Shown one piece after another: positions 18,352-27,362 of a stretch of 64,000 bases of DNA. The notes under the pieces are model-generated. The model was given only the letters and a program-made list of their open reading frames with translations, did no database searches and was not told the DNA's origin. Where the stretch lies: NCBI RefSeq assembly GCF_004011155.1, contig NZ_RJWG01000003.1, positions 124,001 through 188,000 of the forward strand, in the 5' to 3' direction. Origin of the DNA: Clostridium prolinivorans. GTDB lineage: Bacteria; Bacillota; Clostridia; Clostridiales; Clostridiaceae. How positions within the stretch are numbered: the first letter of the stretch is position 1; each line of letters starts with the position of its first letter. Both the position numbers and the translations under genes were made by a program.

Positions 18352-20088
18352 ATGACCAAAATCTTAAAAAAATTTATAAGTTATTATAAGCCTTATAAAT
18401 TTATGTTTTTTATGGACATGTTTTGTGCACTAACTTTGTCAGTCATAGATTTAGTTTTTCCATTATTTGTGAATTTCTTATTAGATGATGTATATAAAGG
18501 AGAAAAATCTCAAATATTAAAATATGTAGCATTAGTAGGTACCATACTTCTTTTTATGTATATCATAAGATATTTTTGCCAATATTACATAACTTTTCAA
18601 GGACACGTTATGGGTGCAAAAATGGAAACAGATATGAGGAGAGATATATTTAATCATCTTCAAAAATTATCATTTTCTTATTATGATAACAATAATACAG
18701 GTAAGCTAATGTCTAGAATAGTTACAGACCTTTTTGATATTTCAGAATTAGCGCATCACGGACCAGAAGATCTATTTATATCTATATTAAAGATAACAGG
18801 TTCTTTTGTAATTCTTATGAATATAAATATTAAGCTTACAGTTATATTAATTTTTATAACTCTGTTTATGGCATATTTTTCATATTTTTACAACAAAAAA
18901 ATGAAAACAGTATTTACAAAAAATAGAGAAAAGATAGCTAATGTAAATGCTCAAATTCAAGACAGTCTTTCTGGAATAAGAGTAGTAAAATCTTTTGCGA
19001 ATGAAAGCATAGAAAAGAAAAAATTTCAAAAGAGCAATAATGAATATTTACAAAGCAAAGAAGATAATTACAGCGTTATGGGAAAATTTTATAGTACAAA
19101 TGGATTTTTCCAAGGTATTTTATATCTTTCAGTAATACTTTTTGGAGGAATATTTATAAGTACAGGAGAACTACAAACATCAGATCTTGTAGTTTATATA
19201 CTTTATATAAATATATTCTTAAATCCTATAGAAAAACTTATAAACTTTACTGAGCAATATCAAAGAGGTATAACAGGATTTGAAAGATTTTTAGAAATTA
19301 TGGATACGCATCCTGATATAAAAGATAAAAAGGGAGCAATAGAACTTAAAAATACAAAAGGTAATATTGCTTTTGAAAATGTATCTTTTAGTTATGATAA
19401 TAAAAATACTATTTTAAAAAATATAAATGTTAATATTAAAGCAGGAAAAACTGTTGCTATAGTTGGACCATCTGGAGCAGGAAAAACAACCTTTTGCAGT
19501 ATAATACCAAGATTTTATGAAATAGATGAAGGATCTGTTAAAATTGATGGTATAGACATAAAAGATATTAAGCTAAAATCTTTAAGAAATAATATAGGAA
19601 TTGTACAACAAGATGTTTATATGTTCTCTGGAACTATAAAAGAAAATATAGCTTATGGAAAACCAGATGCTACAGATGAGGAAATAATAGAAGCTTCCAA
19701 AAGAGCTAATGCTCATGAATTTATAATGGAACTTGAAGACGGATATAATACTTATGTAGGTGAAAGAGGAGTTAAACTTTCAGGAGGCCAAAAACAGAGA
19801 ATTTCAATTGCTAGAGTGTTTTTAAAGAATCCTCCAATATTAATACTTGATGAAGCAACATCAGCTTTAGATAATGAAAGTGAAAGATATATTCAAAAAT
19901 CTTTAGAAGATTTATCAAAAAATAGGACAACCATTGTAATAGCACATAGGTTAAGTACTATAAGAAATGCAGATAATATATTAGTTTTAACAGAAGATGG
20001 AATTAAAGAAGAAGGAACTCACGAAGAATTATTAAGGAAAAATGGAATATATGCTGGCCTTTATAATATGCAGTTTGAAATAGCATAA
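18352..20088 (+). CDS. ABC exporter, membrane and ATPase domains fused
   Basis: A 578-residue half-transporter of the MsbA/BmrA type, expected to dimerise and export lipids, drugs or peptides. The six-helix membrane domain covers about residues 1-310 and includes MSRIVTDLFDI. The ATPase follows with GPSGAGKTT (Walker A), LSGGQKQR (signature), ILILDEATSALD (Walker B) and IAHRLST (H-loop). AGGGGGA lies seven bases before the ATG. It is a single-gene unit between the tandem hairpins and a strong terminator; no second half-transporter lies next to it, so a homodimer is likely. The substrate is unknown. Confidence 0.92.
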   Translation: MTKILKKFISYYKPYKFMFFMDMFCALTLSVIDLVFPLFVNFLLDDVYKGEKSQILKYVALVGTILLFMYIIRYFCQYYITFQGHVMGAKMETDMRRDIFNHLQKLSFSYYDNNNTGKLMSRIVTDLFDISELAHHGPEDLFISILKITGSFVILMNINIKLTVILIFITLFMAYFSYFYNKKMKTVFTKNREKIANVNAQIQDSLSGIRVVKSFANESIEKKKFQKSNNEYLQSKEDNYSVMGKFYSTNGFFQGILYLSVILFGGIFISTGELQTSDLVVYILYINIFLNPIEKLINFTEQYQRGITGFERFLEIMDTHPDIKDKKGAIELKNTKGNIAFENVSFSYDNKNTILKNINVNIKAGKTVAIVGPSGAGKTTFCSIIPRFYEIDEGSVKIDGIDIKDIKLKSLRNNIGIVQQDVYMFSGTIKENIAYGKPDATDEEIIEASKRANAHEFIMELEDGYNTYVGERGVKLSGGQKQRISIARVFLKNPPILILDEATSALDNESERYIQKSLEDLSKNRTTIVIAHRLSTIRNADNILVLTEDGIKEEGTHEELLRKNGIYAGLYNMQFEIA

Positions 20089-20117
20089 AAAATGACGAGA
20101 AAAATCTCGTCATTTTT
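20087..20117. terminator. Terminator between the exporter and rarA
   Basis: AAAAATGACGAGA and TCTCGTCATTTTT surround an AAAA loop. The hairpin overlaps the exporter stop codon and lies between convergent genes, so it may serve both. Confidence 0.85.
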
Positions 20118-20145
20118 TATTATCATTTATATCATTTATTATATT

Positions 20146-21465
20146 TTATCTTTTTTTATTTTTCCAAAGAGTATTTAATCTATTTTTTAATTTTGCTTCT
20201 ATACCATTTTCTGTAGGATTATAATATATTTTATCCTTATGTGATGTTGGAAGATATTGCTGCTCTATAAAACCTCCAAAATCATGAGGATAAAGATATC
20301 CTTTACCACGATTAAGATTTTTGGCTCCTTTATAATGAGCATCCATTAGATAAGGGGGAATTCCGCTATCCTTTGTTTTTCTTACATCAGAAAGAGCTTT
20401 ATCTATAGCCATTATAGAAGCATTGGATTTTGGTGCGCAAGCTGCATATATAGCTGCTTGTGATAAATTAATCCTGCATTCAGGCATACCTATCATATGG
20501 CAGGCAGTCATAGCACTAGTTGCTACAACAAGAGCCATTGGGTCTGCGTTTCCAATATCCTCAGAAGCGAAAATAACAATTCTTCTTGCTATGAAAACAG
20601 GATCTTCACCGGAATCAAGCATTTTTGCAAGATAGTAAACTGCTGCGTCAGGATCGCTTCCTCTCATAGATTTTATAAATGCGCTTATGGTATCATAATG
20701 ATTATCTCCATTTTTATCATATAAAGTCATTTTTCTTTGTATACATTCTTTTGCATCTTCTACAGTTATAACAATTTTATTTCCATTCATTTTTGAAGTT
20801 TTTACAGCCATTTCTAAAGCATTAAGAGCCTTTCTTATATCTCCATTACTGTGAATAGCAAAATATTTAAAAACATCTTCTTCTATATCTATATTTAGAT
20901 TACCAAGACCTTTTGGGTTTTTTACTGCATTTTTTAGTGCAAGTATTACTTCTTCATCAGTCAAAGGCTTAAGTTCAAATATCATAGAACGGGATAAAAG
21001 TGCGTTATTTACTTCAAAATAAGGGTTTTCGGTAGTAGCACCTATTAAAATTATTATACCTTTTTCGACAGATGGAAGAAGAGAATCTTGCTGAGATTTA
21101 CTAAATCTATGTACCTCATCTAAAAAAAGTATTGTTTTTTTACTGTATAGCTTTAAGTTATTTTCGGCTTCTTGAACAATTTTTCTAATATCAGCTGTTC
21201 CTGCAGTAACAGCACTTAATTCTATAAAATTTGCTTTAGTTTGATTGGCAATAATTCTAGCTAATGTAGTTTTTCCAACTCCAGGGGGTCCATAAAAAAT
21301 AGCTGAAGATATATTATCTGTTACTATGGCTCTATAAAGCATTTTATCTTTAGATAAAATATGCTTTTGACCTATATATTCATCAAGTGTTTCAGGTCGT
21401 ACTCTTTCTGCTAAAGGTTTTAAATTTATGTTATTTTTAGCATTAGCTATATCGAATAAATCCAT
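20146..21465 (-). CDS. rarA: Replication-associated recombination protein RarA (MgsA)
   Basis: A 439-residue AAA+ ATPase that acts at stalled replication forks. It shows YIGQKHIL, GPPGVGKTTLARIIA (Walker A, about residues 42-56), ILFLDEVHRF (Walker B), GATTENPYFEVN (sensor 1) and the C-terminal tetramerisation part with GSDPDAAVYYLA and YPHDFGG. The start is the ATG at 21463-21465 with AGGAAGTG upstream; the frame continues 51 bases further without a ribosome site. It is a stand-alone gene divergent from the RNase J gene. Confidence 0.93.
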   Translation of the reverse strand: MDLFDIANAKNNINLKPLAERVRPETLDEYIGQKHILSKDKMLYRAIVTDNISSAIFYGPPGVGKTTLARIIANQTKANFIELSAVTAGTADIRKIVQEAENNLKLYSKKTILFLDEVHRFSKSQQDSLLPSVEKGIIILIGATTENPYFEVNNALLSRSMIFELKPLTDEEVILALKNAVKNPKGLGNLNIDIEEDVFKYFAIHSNGDIRKALNALEMAVKTSKMNGNKIVITVEDAKECIQRKMTLYDKNGDNHYDTISAFIKSMRGSDPDAAVYYLAKMLDSGEDPVFIARRIVIFASEDIGNADPMALVVATSAMTACHMIGMPECRINLSQAAIYAACAPKSNASIMAIDKALSDVRKTKDSGIPPYLMDAHYKGAKNLNRGKGYLYPHDFGGFIEQQYLPTSHKDKIYYNPTENGIEAKLKNRLNTLWKNKKR

Positions 21466-21805
21466 ATATTCACTTCCTAAAAATTTTAGTTTCATTTGTT
21501 TTATATATTTTACCATACTTTATTATAATGATAGAATAGTAATTTTAAATTAGGTGAAAATAGATTTATATAAATAAAATATAATTAACAATTATTACAT
21601 ATTATAAATTAAAAGTATCATTAAGATTTAAAATATTTTTATTAAAAATTGATAAGCTGATATATAAAAATAGAAATCTTAAAACACTATAAAATATATC
21701 GTGAAAATTAATTTATAGTTTATTGTGGGTTAATATATATAAAAATTATTAAAACTTTAATTTAATATAGAAATATTTTAATTATATAAAAACAGGAGTG
21801 ATAAA
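21466..21805. other. Divergent promoter region between rarA and the RNase J gene
   Basis: A 340-base, nearly pure A/T gap that must hold promoters for both flanking genes. Several TATAAT-like strings exist, but the composition makes any single promoter call unreliable. No gene or strong hairpin was seen. Confidence 0.4.
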
Positions 21806-23470
21806 ATGGATAGCAATGATATATTAAAGGTTATTCCTTTAGGTGGGTTAGGTGAAATAGGAAAGAACATTACAGTAATAGAATATAAAGATGAAATAAT
21901 AGTAATTGATTGTGGGCTTTCTTTCCCAGAAGAAGATATGTATGGAGTAGATTTAGTAATACCTAATATTACTTATCTTTTAAACAATAAAGAAAAGGTA
22001 AAAGGTATTTATTTAACTCATGGACATGAAGATCATATAGGGGCAGTACCATATATTTTAAAACAGATAAATGTTCCAATATACGGAACAAGATTAACAT
22101 TAGGCTTAGTTGAACTTAAGCTTAAAGAACACAAGATGCTTTATGATTGTAAACTTAATATTGTAGAGCCGGGAGATATAGTTGAAAATAATTTTTTAAA
22201 AATAGAATTTATAAGAAACAGCCATAGTATTTCAGATTCATGTACATTAGCTATACATACTCCTATTGGAGTTATAATTCATACAGGTGATTTTAAAATT
22301 GATTATACACCAATAGATGGTAAAATGATGGATTTACACAGAATTTCACAATTAGGAAGAGAAGGGGTTTTACTTCTTTTAGCAGATAGTACAAATGTAG
22401 AAAGACAAGGATATACTGTTTCGGAAAAGGTTATTGGCGAAACTTTTGATAAAGTATTTAAAAAAGCTATGGGGCGTATTATAGTAGCAACTTTTGCTTC
22501 TAATATACATAGAATACAGCAAATTATAGATTCATCTGTAAATTATGGCAGGAAGATAGCTTTTAGTGGAAGAAGTATGGAGCAAGTTTCTCAAGTAGCA
22601 ATGGAATTAGGATATTTAAATATACCAGAAGGATATAATATAAGTATTGAAGAAATAAATGAATATCCAAATAATAAATTAACAATAATTACGACTGGAA
22701 GTCAGGGGGAACCTATGTCAGCTTTAGCAAGGATGTCTATTGGAACACATAAAATACTAAAAGTAGAACCTCAAGATTTAGTTATTGTTTCAGCATCTCC
22801 CATTCCAGGTAATGAAAAATTTATATCTAGGGTAATAAATGAATTATTTAAAAAAGGGGCAGAGGTTGTTTATGAAGCTTTTGAAGAAGTTCATGTTTCA
22901 GGTCATGCTCGTCAGGAAGAATTAAAGCTTATACATACATTAGTAAAACCTAAATTTTTTATGCCTGTTCATGGAGAATATAGGCATTTAATGCATCATG
23001 CTATGCTTGCAGAAAAATTAGGAATGGATAAAAAAAATATTGTTATAGGAGAAACAGGAACAGTTGTAGAAGTTACAAAGGATTCTATAAAATTAGGAGG
23101 AAAGGTAAGCTCTGGAGCTATTATGGTAGATGGTTTAGGTGTCGGAGATGTAGGCAATATAGTTCTTAGAGATAGAAAACATTTAGGAGAAGATGGAATT
23201 TTAACAATAGTAGTAACTATAGAAAAAGAATCATTTAGTATTATTGCAGGACCAGATATAATAACAAGAGGCTTTATTTATGCAAAAGAATCTGAAAAAT
23301 TACTTAATGCAACTAAAGATATAGTAAGAGAAGAAATTGATAAATGTTTAGATAATAAGATTATAGAATGGACAGTTATAAAATCAAATATAAAAAACTC
23401 TGTAAGCAGATTTTTATATGAAAAAACTAAAAGAAGACCTATTATACTTCCTATAATTATGGAAATATAA
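21806..23470 (+). CDS. rnj: Ribonuclease J
   Basis: A 554-residue metallo-beta-lactamase ribonuclease with 5'-3' exonuclease and endonuclease activity in mRNA and rRNA processing. The zinc motif THGHEDHIG lies near residue 72, followed by RNSHSISDS, HTGDFKID and the beta-CASP part with ATFASNIHRIQQI, GRSMEQ, TTGSQGE and VHVSGHA. The C-terminal domain is shown by HGEYRHL and IDKCLDNKI. Length matches the family. AGGAGTG precedes the ATG. Whether it is RNase J1 or J2 cannot be set from one sequence. Confidence 0.93.
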   Translation: MDSNDILKVIPLGGLGEIGKNITVIEYKDEIIVIDCGLSFPEEDMYGVDLVIPNITYLLNNKEKVKGIYLTHGHEDHIGAVPYILKQINVPIYGTRLTLGLVELKLKEHKMLYDCKLNIVEPGDIVENNFLKIEFIRNSHSISDSCTLAIHTPIGVIIHTGDFKIDYTPIDGKMMDLHRISQLGREGVLLLLADSTNVERQGYTVSEKVIGETFDKVFKKAMGRIIVATFASNIHRIQQIIDSSVNYGRKIAFSGRSMEQVSQVAMELGYLNIPEGYNISIEEINEYPNNKLTIITTGSQGEPMSALARMSIGTHKILKVEPQDLVIVSASPIPGNEKFISRVINELFKKGAEVVYEAFEEVHVSGHARQEELKLIHTLVKPKFFMPVHGEYRHLMHHAMLAEKLGMDKKNIVIGETGTVVEVTKDSIKLGGKVSSGAIMVDGLGVGDVGNIVLRDRKHLGEDGILTIVVTIEKESFSIIAGPDIITRGFIYAKESEKLLNATKDIVREEIDKCLDNKIIEWTVIKSNIKNSVSRFLYEKTKRRPIILPIIMEI

Positions 23471-23520
23471 ATAAAATAGTATTTAGAAAATAACAATAAA
23501 TTTGTAATTAAAAATGCAAT

Positions 23521-23592
23521 AAATAAAATATGTGTAATGAGATTAGAGTTTTTAAACTTTATTTAATTCTCTTTGCACATATTTTATTTAAT
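23521..23592 (+). terminator. Long terminator-like hairpin after the RNase J gene
   Basis: AAATAAAATATGTG (23521-23534) pairs with CACATATTTTATTT (23576-23589) around a partly paired 41-base interior, followed by more T. The gap continues with a second, smaller inverted repeat, AGAGTTGTT (23655-23663) and AACAACTCT (23710-23718), of unknown role. Confidence 0.6.
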
Positions 23593-23768
23593 ACTACTTT
23601 TTGAATATGGTGTTTTGTTTATAGTATAATTGCTTTAATTGGAATTTTTATTGGAGAGTTGTTAATTAAATACAAGAAAAGGTAGAAATATTTAATTTAT
23701 TTTAAGATCAACAACTCTATTTTGTTACAGTATTTTTAAAAATATTTGAGAAAAATAAATGTAAACTA

Positions 23769-23821
23769 TTGCATTTATATAAAATAACATATATAATAAA
23801 ATCATAGTCGAAACGTTTTTA
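23769..23821 (+). promoter_or_regulatory. Promoter and LacI-type operator of the LacI regulator gene
   Basis: TTGCAT (23769-23774), a 17-base spacer and TATAAT (23792-23797) form a near-consensus promoter. TCGAAACGTTTTTA at 23808-23821 covers the expected start point. Its first ten bases, TCGAAACGTT, recur at 24957-24966 just before the glycosidase operon, which suggests one regulator binds both (autoregulation inferred). Confidence 0.65.
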
Positions 23822-23891
23822 CAGTAATGTAAATAGAAAATATATTGTTTTATATTTTATTAATGAATAAAAAAGTAGAGGATGAAGTTAT

Positions 23892-24902
23892 ATGCATACA
23901 ATAAAGGACGTAGCTCGTTTAGCTAATGTAGCTTTATCAACAGCATCTTATGCACTTAATGGAACAGGAAAAGTTAGTCAAGCTACTAAAGAAAAAGTTT
24001 TAAAAGCTGCCGAAGAATTGGGCTATAGACCAAATGGAGCAGCAAAAGATTTAAAAAGAAATAAAAAAACAGGCATAATATGTATGTTTGTTAGCGATTT
24101 TGGAGGACCTTTCTACAGTGAAGTTTTAAGAGGAGTACAAGATGTAGCGATATGCAATAATTACAATTTAATTGTATGTACTTATAAAATGACAGAAAAA
24201 TTTTTAAATGAAAGACGGGTAGATGGAGCTATAATATTATCTCCTCATATTCCTGATGACTTAATTTTAAAGGTAGCTAGTCCTCAGTTTCCTATAGTTG
24301 TTATGGATAGAGAATTAGAATGCGAAAATGTATATACTGTTCTTTTAGATAATGTACAAGGGGCTTATAATGCTACTCAATATTTAATTGAATTAGGGCA
24401 TAGAAATATTGCTTATATAAGCGGACCTGTTGTATCATATGATAATATGAAGCGTTTAGAAGGATATAAAAAAGCATTGTCAGATAATAATATAGAATTT
24501 AATCCTAATTTGATTGTTCAAGGAAGATTTACTGAAGAAGGCGGATATGGAGCTGCTAAGCTTCTTATATTAAATTCTAAATTAAATAAAATACCATTAG
24601 ATGCAATATTTTGTGCTAATGATGAAATGGCAATAGGTGCAATAAATGCATTAAATGAAGATGGAATTAATGTACCAGAAGATATTTCTATAGTTGGTTA
24701 TGATGATATTAGATTGTCTTCTTACATTAAACCTTCGTTAACTACTATAAGTCATTATAATTATGAATGGGGAACTATGGCTGCTAATTTAATATTTCAA
24801 GGATTAAAAGAAAATTCTAAATGCGGGAAATTGATTTTACCTGCGAAACTTATAAAAAGAGAGTCTTGTATAAAATCACAAAGTAAAGAAAAATTTGATT
24901 AG
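23892..24902 (+). CDS. LacI-family transcriptional regulator of the glycosidase operon
   Basis: A 336-residue repressor. The N-terminal helix-turn-helix reads TIKDVARLANVALSTASYAL and is followed by the hinge with GYRPNGAAKDLK. The sensor is a periplasmic-binding-like domain with IVVMDRELE, GHRNIAYISGP, FCANDEMAIGA and VGYDDIRLSSYIKPSLTTI. AGAGGATG is the ribosome site. It lies immediately before the GH35/GH94/GH3 locus on the same strand and has a LacI-type operator in its own promoter and another before the locus, so it most likely senses the imported oligosaccharide. Confidence 0.93.
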   Translation: MHTIKDVARLANVALSTASYALNGTGKVSQATKEKVLKAAEELGYRPNGAAKDLKRNKKTGIICMFVSDFGGPFYSEVLRGVQDVAICNNYNLIVCTYKMTEKFLNERRVDGAIILSPHIPDDLILKVASPQFPIVVMDRELECENVYTVLLDNVQGAYNATQYLIELGHRNIAYISGPVVSYDNMKRLEGYKKALSDNNIEFNPNLIVQGRFTEEGGYGAAKLLILNSKLNKIPLDAIFCANDEMAIGAINALNEDGINVPEDISIVGYDDIRLSSYIKPSLTTISHYNYEWGTMAANLIFQGLKENSKCGKLILPAKLIKRESCIKSQSKEKFD

Positions 24903-24921
24903 ATTTTGATTTAATTAAGAT

Positions 24922-24970
24922 CATATAGTACTAAAAGAAGTACTATATGAAAAAAATCGAAACGTTACGA
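24922..24970 (+). promoter_or_regulatory. Hairpin and LacI-type operator before the glycosidase operon
   Basis: CATATAGTAC and GTACTATATG (24922-24931 and 24940-24949) form a 10-bp stem. Directly after it, TCGAAACGTTACGA (24957-24970) is a near-perfect palindrome sharing TCGAAACGTT with the regulator's own promoter. A TATAAT at 24972 lies too close to the ribosome site to be an obvious -10, so I cannot place the promoter. Confidence 0.55.
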
Positions 24971-24999
24971 ATATAATGTTTTAAAGGAGTTGCTAAATT

Positions 25000-27345
25000 T
25001 TGATAGACAGTAAAGAAGAAGCTTTTATTATAAATGGTGAAAAAATTTTTATATATGGTGGAGAACTTCATTATTTTAGAGTTCCTAAAAAAGAGTGGGA
25101 AGATAGAATAAAAAAAATTAAAGAAGCAGGGTGTAATCTTATTAGTACTTATATACCATGGATGTGGCATGAAGTTAAAGAAGGTAACATTGATTTAATT
25201 GGGGAAAGTACACCTGAAAGAGATTTAGTATATTTTTTAAAAAAAGTAGAGGAGCAAGGCATGTATTGTTTGGTAAGGCCAGGACCGTACGTAATGTCAG
25301 AAATAAAAAATCATGGCATACCATATTGGATAAACGAAAAGTATCCAGAAGTAATTGCTAAAAATCAAAATGGAGAAATGCATACTACAGGAGTTGTAAG
25401 TTATTTACATCCTACATTTTTAGAAAAAGTAGAAAATTGGTATAAAGCTATTTGTAAAGTTATAGCTCCAATGCAAATAACAAACGGAAAGAATGTTATA
25501 ATGTTTCAATTAGACAATGAAGTTGGAATGCTTCAGTGGGTTACTAATCAAGCAGATTACAATGAAGACACATTAAAAAAATTTGTTTGTTATATTAAAT
25601 CTAAATATACTTTAAATGAATTAAATATTTTGCTACAAACAAATTTAAAAAGATACGATGATGTAATTAAATTAATTAAAGAGCCGAAAGAAAATTTGGG
25701 TATTAAGCTTCAAAATGAATTTATGTTATTTATGAGAATATATTATAAAAAATATATTGAAACATTAAAAGCAATGGCACTTAAATATGGGATTAAAATT
25801 CCTTTTGCAATAAATGTGCATGGATTTGATTCTAATGATTATGCAAAACGAGGAGGAAGATATCCAATAGGTTTATCTCAACTTTATGAAGCTGCCCAAA
25901 TTGATGAAATTATTACTGCAGGAGATTATTATATAGGGAATATTGTTTTTGAAAATTATCATGATATTGTTTTAGCCAATGCTTTTACTAAAGCAATTCA
26001 AAATGAAAAGCAACCTCTTTTTTCTGCAGAATTTCAAGGAGGATTTCAATATGATATACCAAGACTTCAACCAACTACTTTTGATTTAACAACTAGGCTT
26101 TGTATTGCAAATGGAATGAATTCACTTAATTACTATATGTTTGCAGGAGGAGAAAATTATGAAGATATAGGACTTCTCGGGAAAAGACATGATTGGCAGG
26201 CTCCTATATCTTCAGATGGATCTTTAAAAAAACATTATTATATAATTCAATATTTAGGTAATGTAATAAAAGCAATAGAAAAAGAATTATTAGAATCTAA
26301 AAAAGATATTGTAACCTATATTGGTTTTTATGCTGATTATTATATGACTGAGTATTCTAATAAATATACACAAAAAATGAATGATATATTAAAAATATTT
26401 AGAGAATCTTTTTTATATGATGGAATAGCTAAAGGTCTTACATTAAACAATATAACTTATGAAGGTTATGATGTAAAAAGAGATAAAAAAATTAATGTAA
26501 ATAAAATAAAAAGTTTATGGATGTTTTCAAGTCATTGGATGGATGAAGATATTCAGGAAAAACTTATTGAATATGTAAAAGATGGGGGACAGTTAATATT
26601 ATACCCATCAGTTCCTACTATGAACATGAAAGGTGAGATGTGTACTAAACTTATTGAAGCTTTAAATATAGAAGTTGTTGAAAGTTTTTTGGACAAATAT
26701 GTAATTTTAGAAGATATAGATTCAGTGGTAGCAGATTATGTGGAAATATACAAAGGGAATAATATTAAAAGTTTTGCTTACTTGCAAGATGATAATCAAA
26801 AGGTTTGTGCTTTTGAGAAAAATATAGGAAAAGGTAAAATAATAGTTTTAGGTATAGGTTTTAAATTAGAACACTATTTTAAAAATGAAATAATTTTAAA
26901 ACTTGCAGAAAAAATAGGCAATTATCCTGTAACAAAAAGAAATGATTATATAGATGTTTCATTTAGGAGTATACCAGGTAAAAATACAAAATTTATGTTT
27001 ATACAAAATTATGATGAATATAAAAAAACAATGGTGTTTGATTACTTTGGAGAAATTCTATTTGACGGTTATGAAATTACAATAAATCCAAGAAGCGGGT
27101 TACTTCTTCCTATTAATTATAAAATAAATGAAAATATCGAATTAATTTATTCTACTTGCGAATTAGTTTTAAATGATAAAAATAAAATTGAAGTTTTTTG
27201 TAAGCAAAATATAGAAATAATGAAATTTAGTAAAAAAGTTCAAGTAGAAACTCAAAATATAGCTTATGAATTAATTAATGAAAATGAAAAATATAAGTTA
27301 ATTTTAAAAAATTGCTTACACAAAAATATTAAGATAACGTTTTAA
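25000..27345 (+). CDS. Glycoside hydrolase related to family 35 (beta-galactosidase type)
   Basis: A 781-residue retaining glycosidase. The N-terminal TIM barrel opens with GGELHYFRVPKKEWEDRIKK and STYIPWMWHE, typical of GH35. QLDNEVG (about residue 175) corresponds to the acid/base glutamate of the QxENEYG motif, and SAEFQGGF (about 345) to the nucleophile. An A4-like domain with SSHWMDEDIQEKLIEYV follows. There is no signal peptide, so it acts in the cytosol on imported sugar. The start is TTG at 25000 with AAAGGAG ten bases upstream; no ATG fits. The true linkage cleaved is unknown; GH35-like enzymes in such loci need not be beta-galactosidases. Confidence 0.8.
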   Translation: MIDSKEEAFIINGEKIFIYGGELHYFRVPKKEWEDRIKKIKEAGCNLISTYIPWMWHEVKEGNIDLIGESTPERDLVYFLKKVEEQGMYCLVRPGPYVMSEIKNHGIPYWINEKYPEVIAKNQNGEMHTTGVVSYLHPTFLEKVENWYKAICKVIAPMQITNGKNVIMFQLDNEVGMLQWVTNQADYNEDTLKKFVCYIKSKYTLNELNILLQTNLKRYDDVIKLIKEPKENLGIKLQNEFMLFMRIYYKKYIETLKAMALKYGIKIPFAINVHGFDSNDYAKRGGRYPIGLSQLYEAAQIDEIITAGDYYIGNIVFENYHDIVLANAFTKAIQNEKQPLFSAEFQGGFQYDIPRLQPTTFDLTTRLCIANGMNSLNYYMFAGGENYEDIGLLGKRHDWQAPISSDGSLKKHYYIIQYLGNVIKAIEKELLESKKDIVTYIGFYADYYMTEYSNKYTQKMNDILKIFRESFLYDGIAKGLTLNNITYEGYDVKRDKKINVNKIKSLWMFSSHWMDEDIQEKLIEYVKDGGQLILYPSVPTMNMKGEMCTKLIEALNIEVVESFLDKYVILEDIDSVVADYVEIYKGNNIKSFAYLQDDNQKVCAFEKNIGKGKIIVLGIGFKLEHYFKNEIILKLAEKIGNYPVTKRNDYIDVSFRSIPGKNTKFMFIQNYDEYKKTMVFDYFGEILFDGYEITINPRSGLLLPINYKINENIELIYSTCELVLNDKNKIEVFCKQNIEIMKFSKKVQVETQNIAYELINENEKYKLILKNCLHKNIKITF

Positions 27346-27362
27346 AGTTGGGAGGAAATAAT

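Noticed and set aside
24972..24977. TATAAT as -10 of the glycosidase operon
   Set aside because: A start point there would lie within or next to the ribosome site, leaving no leader, and no -35 element is found at the right distance.
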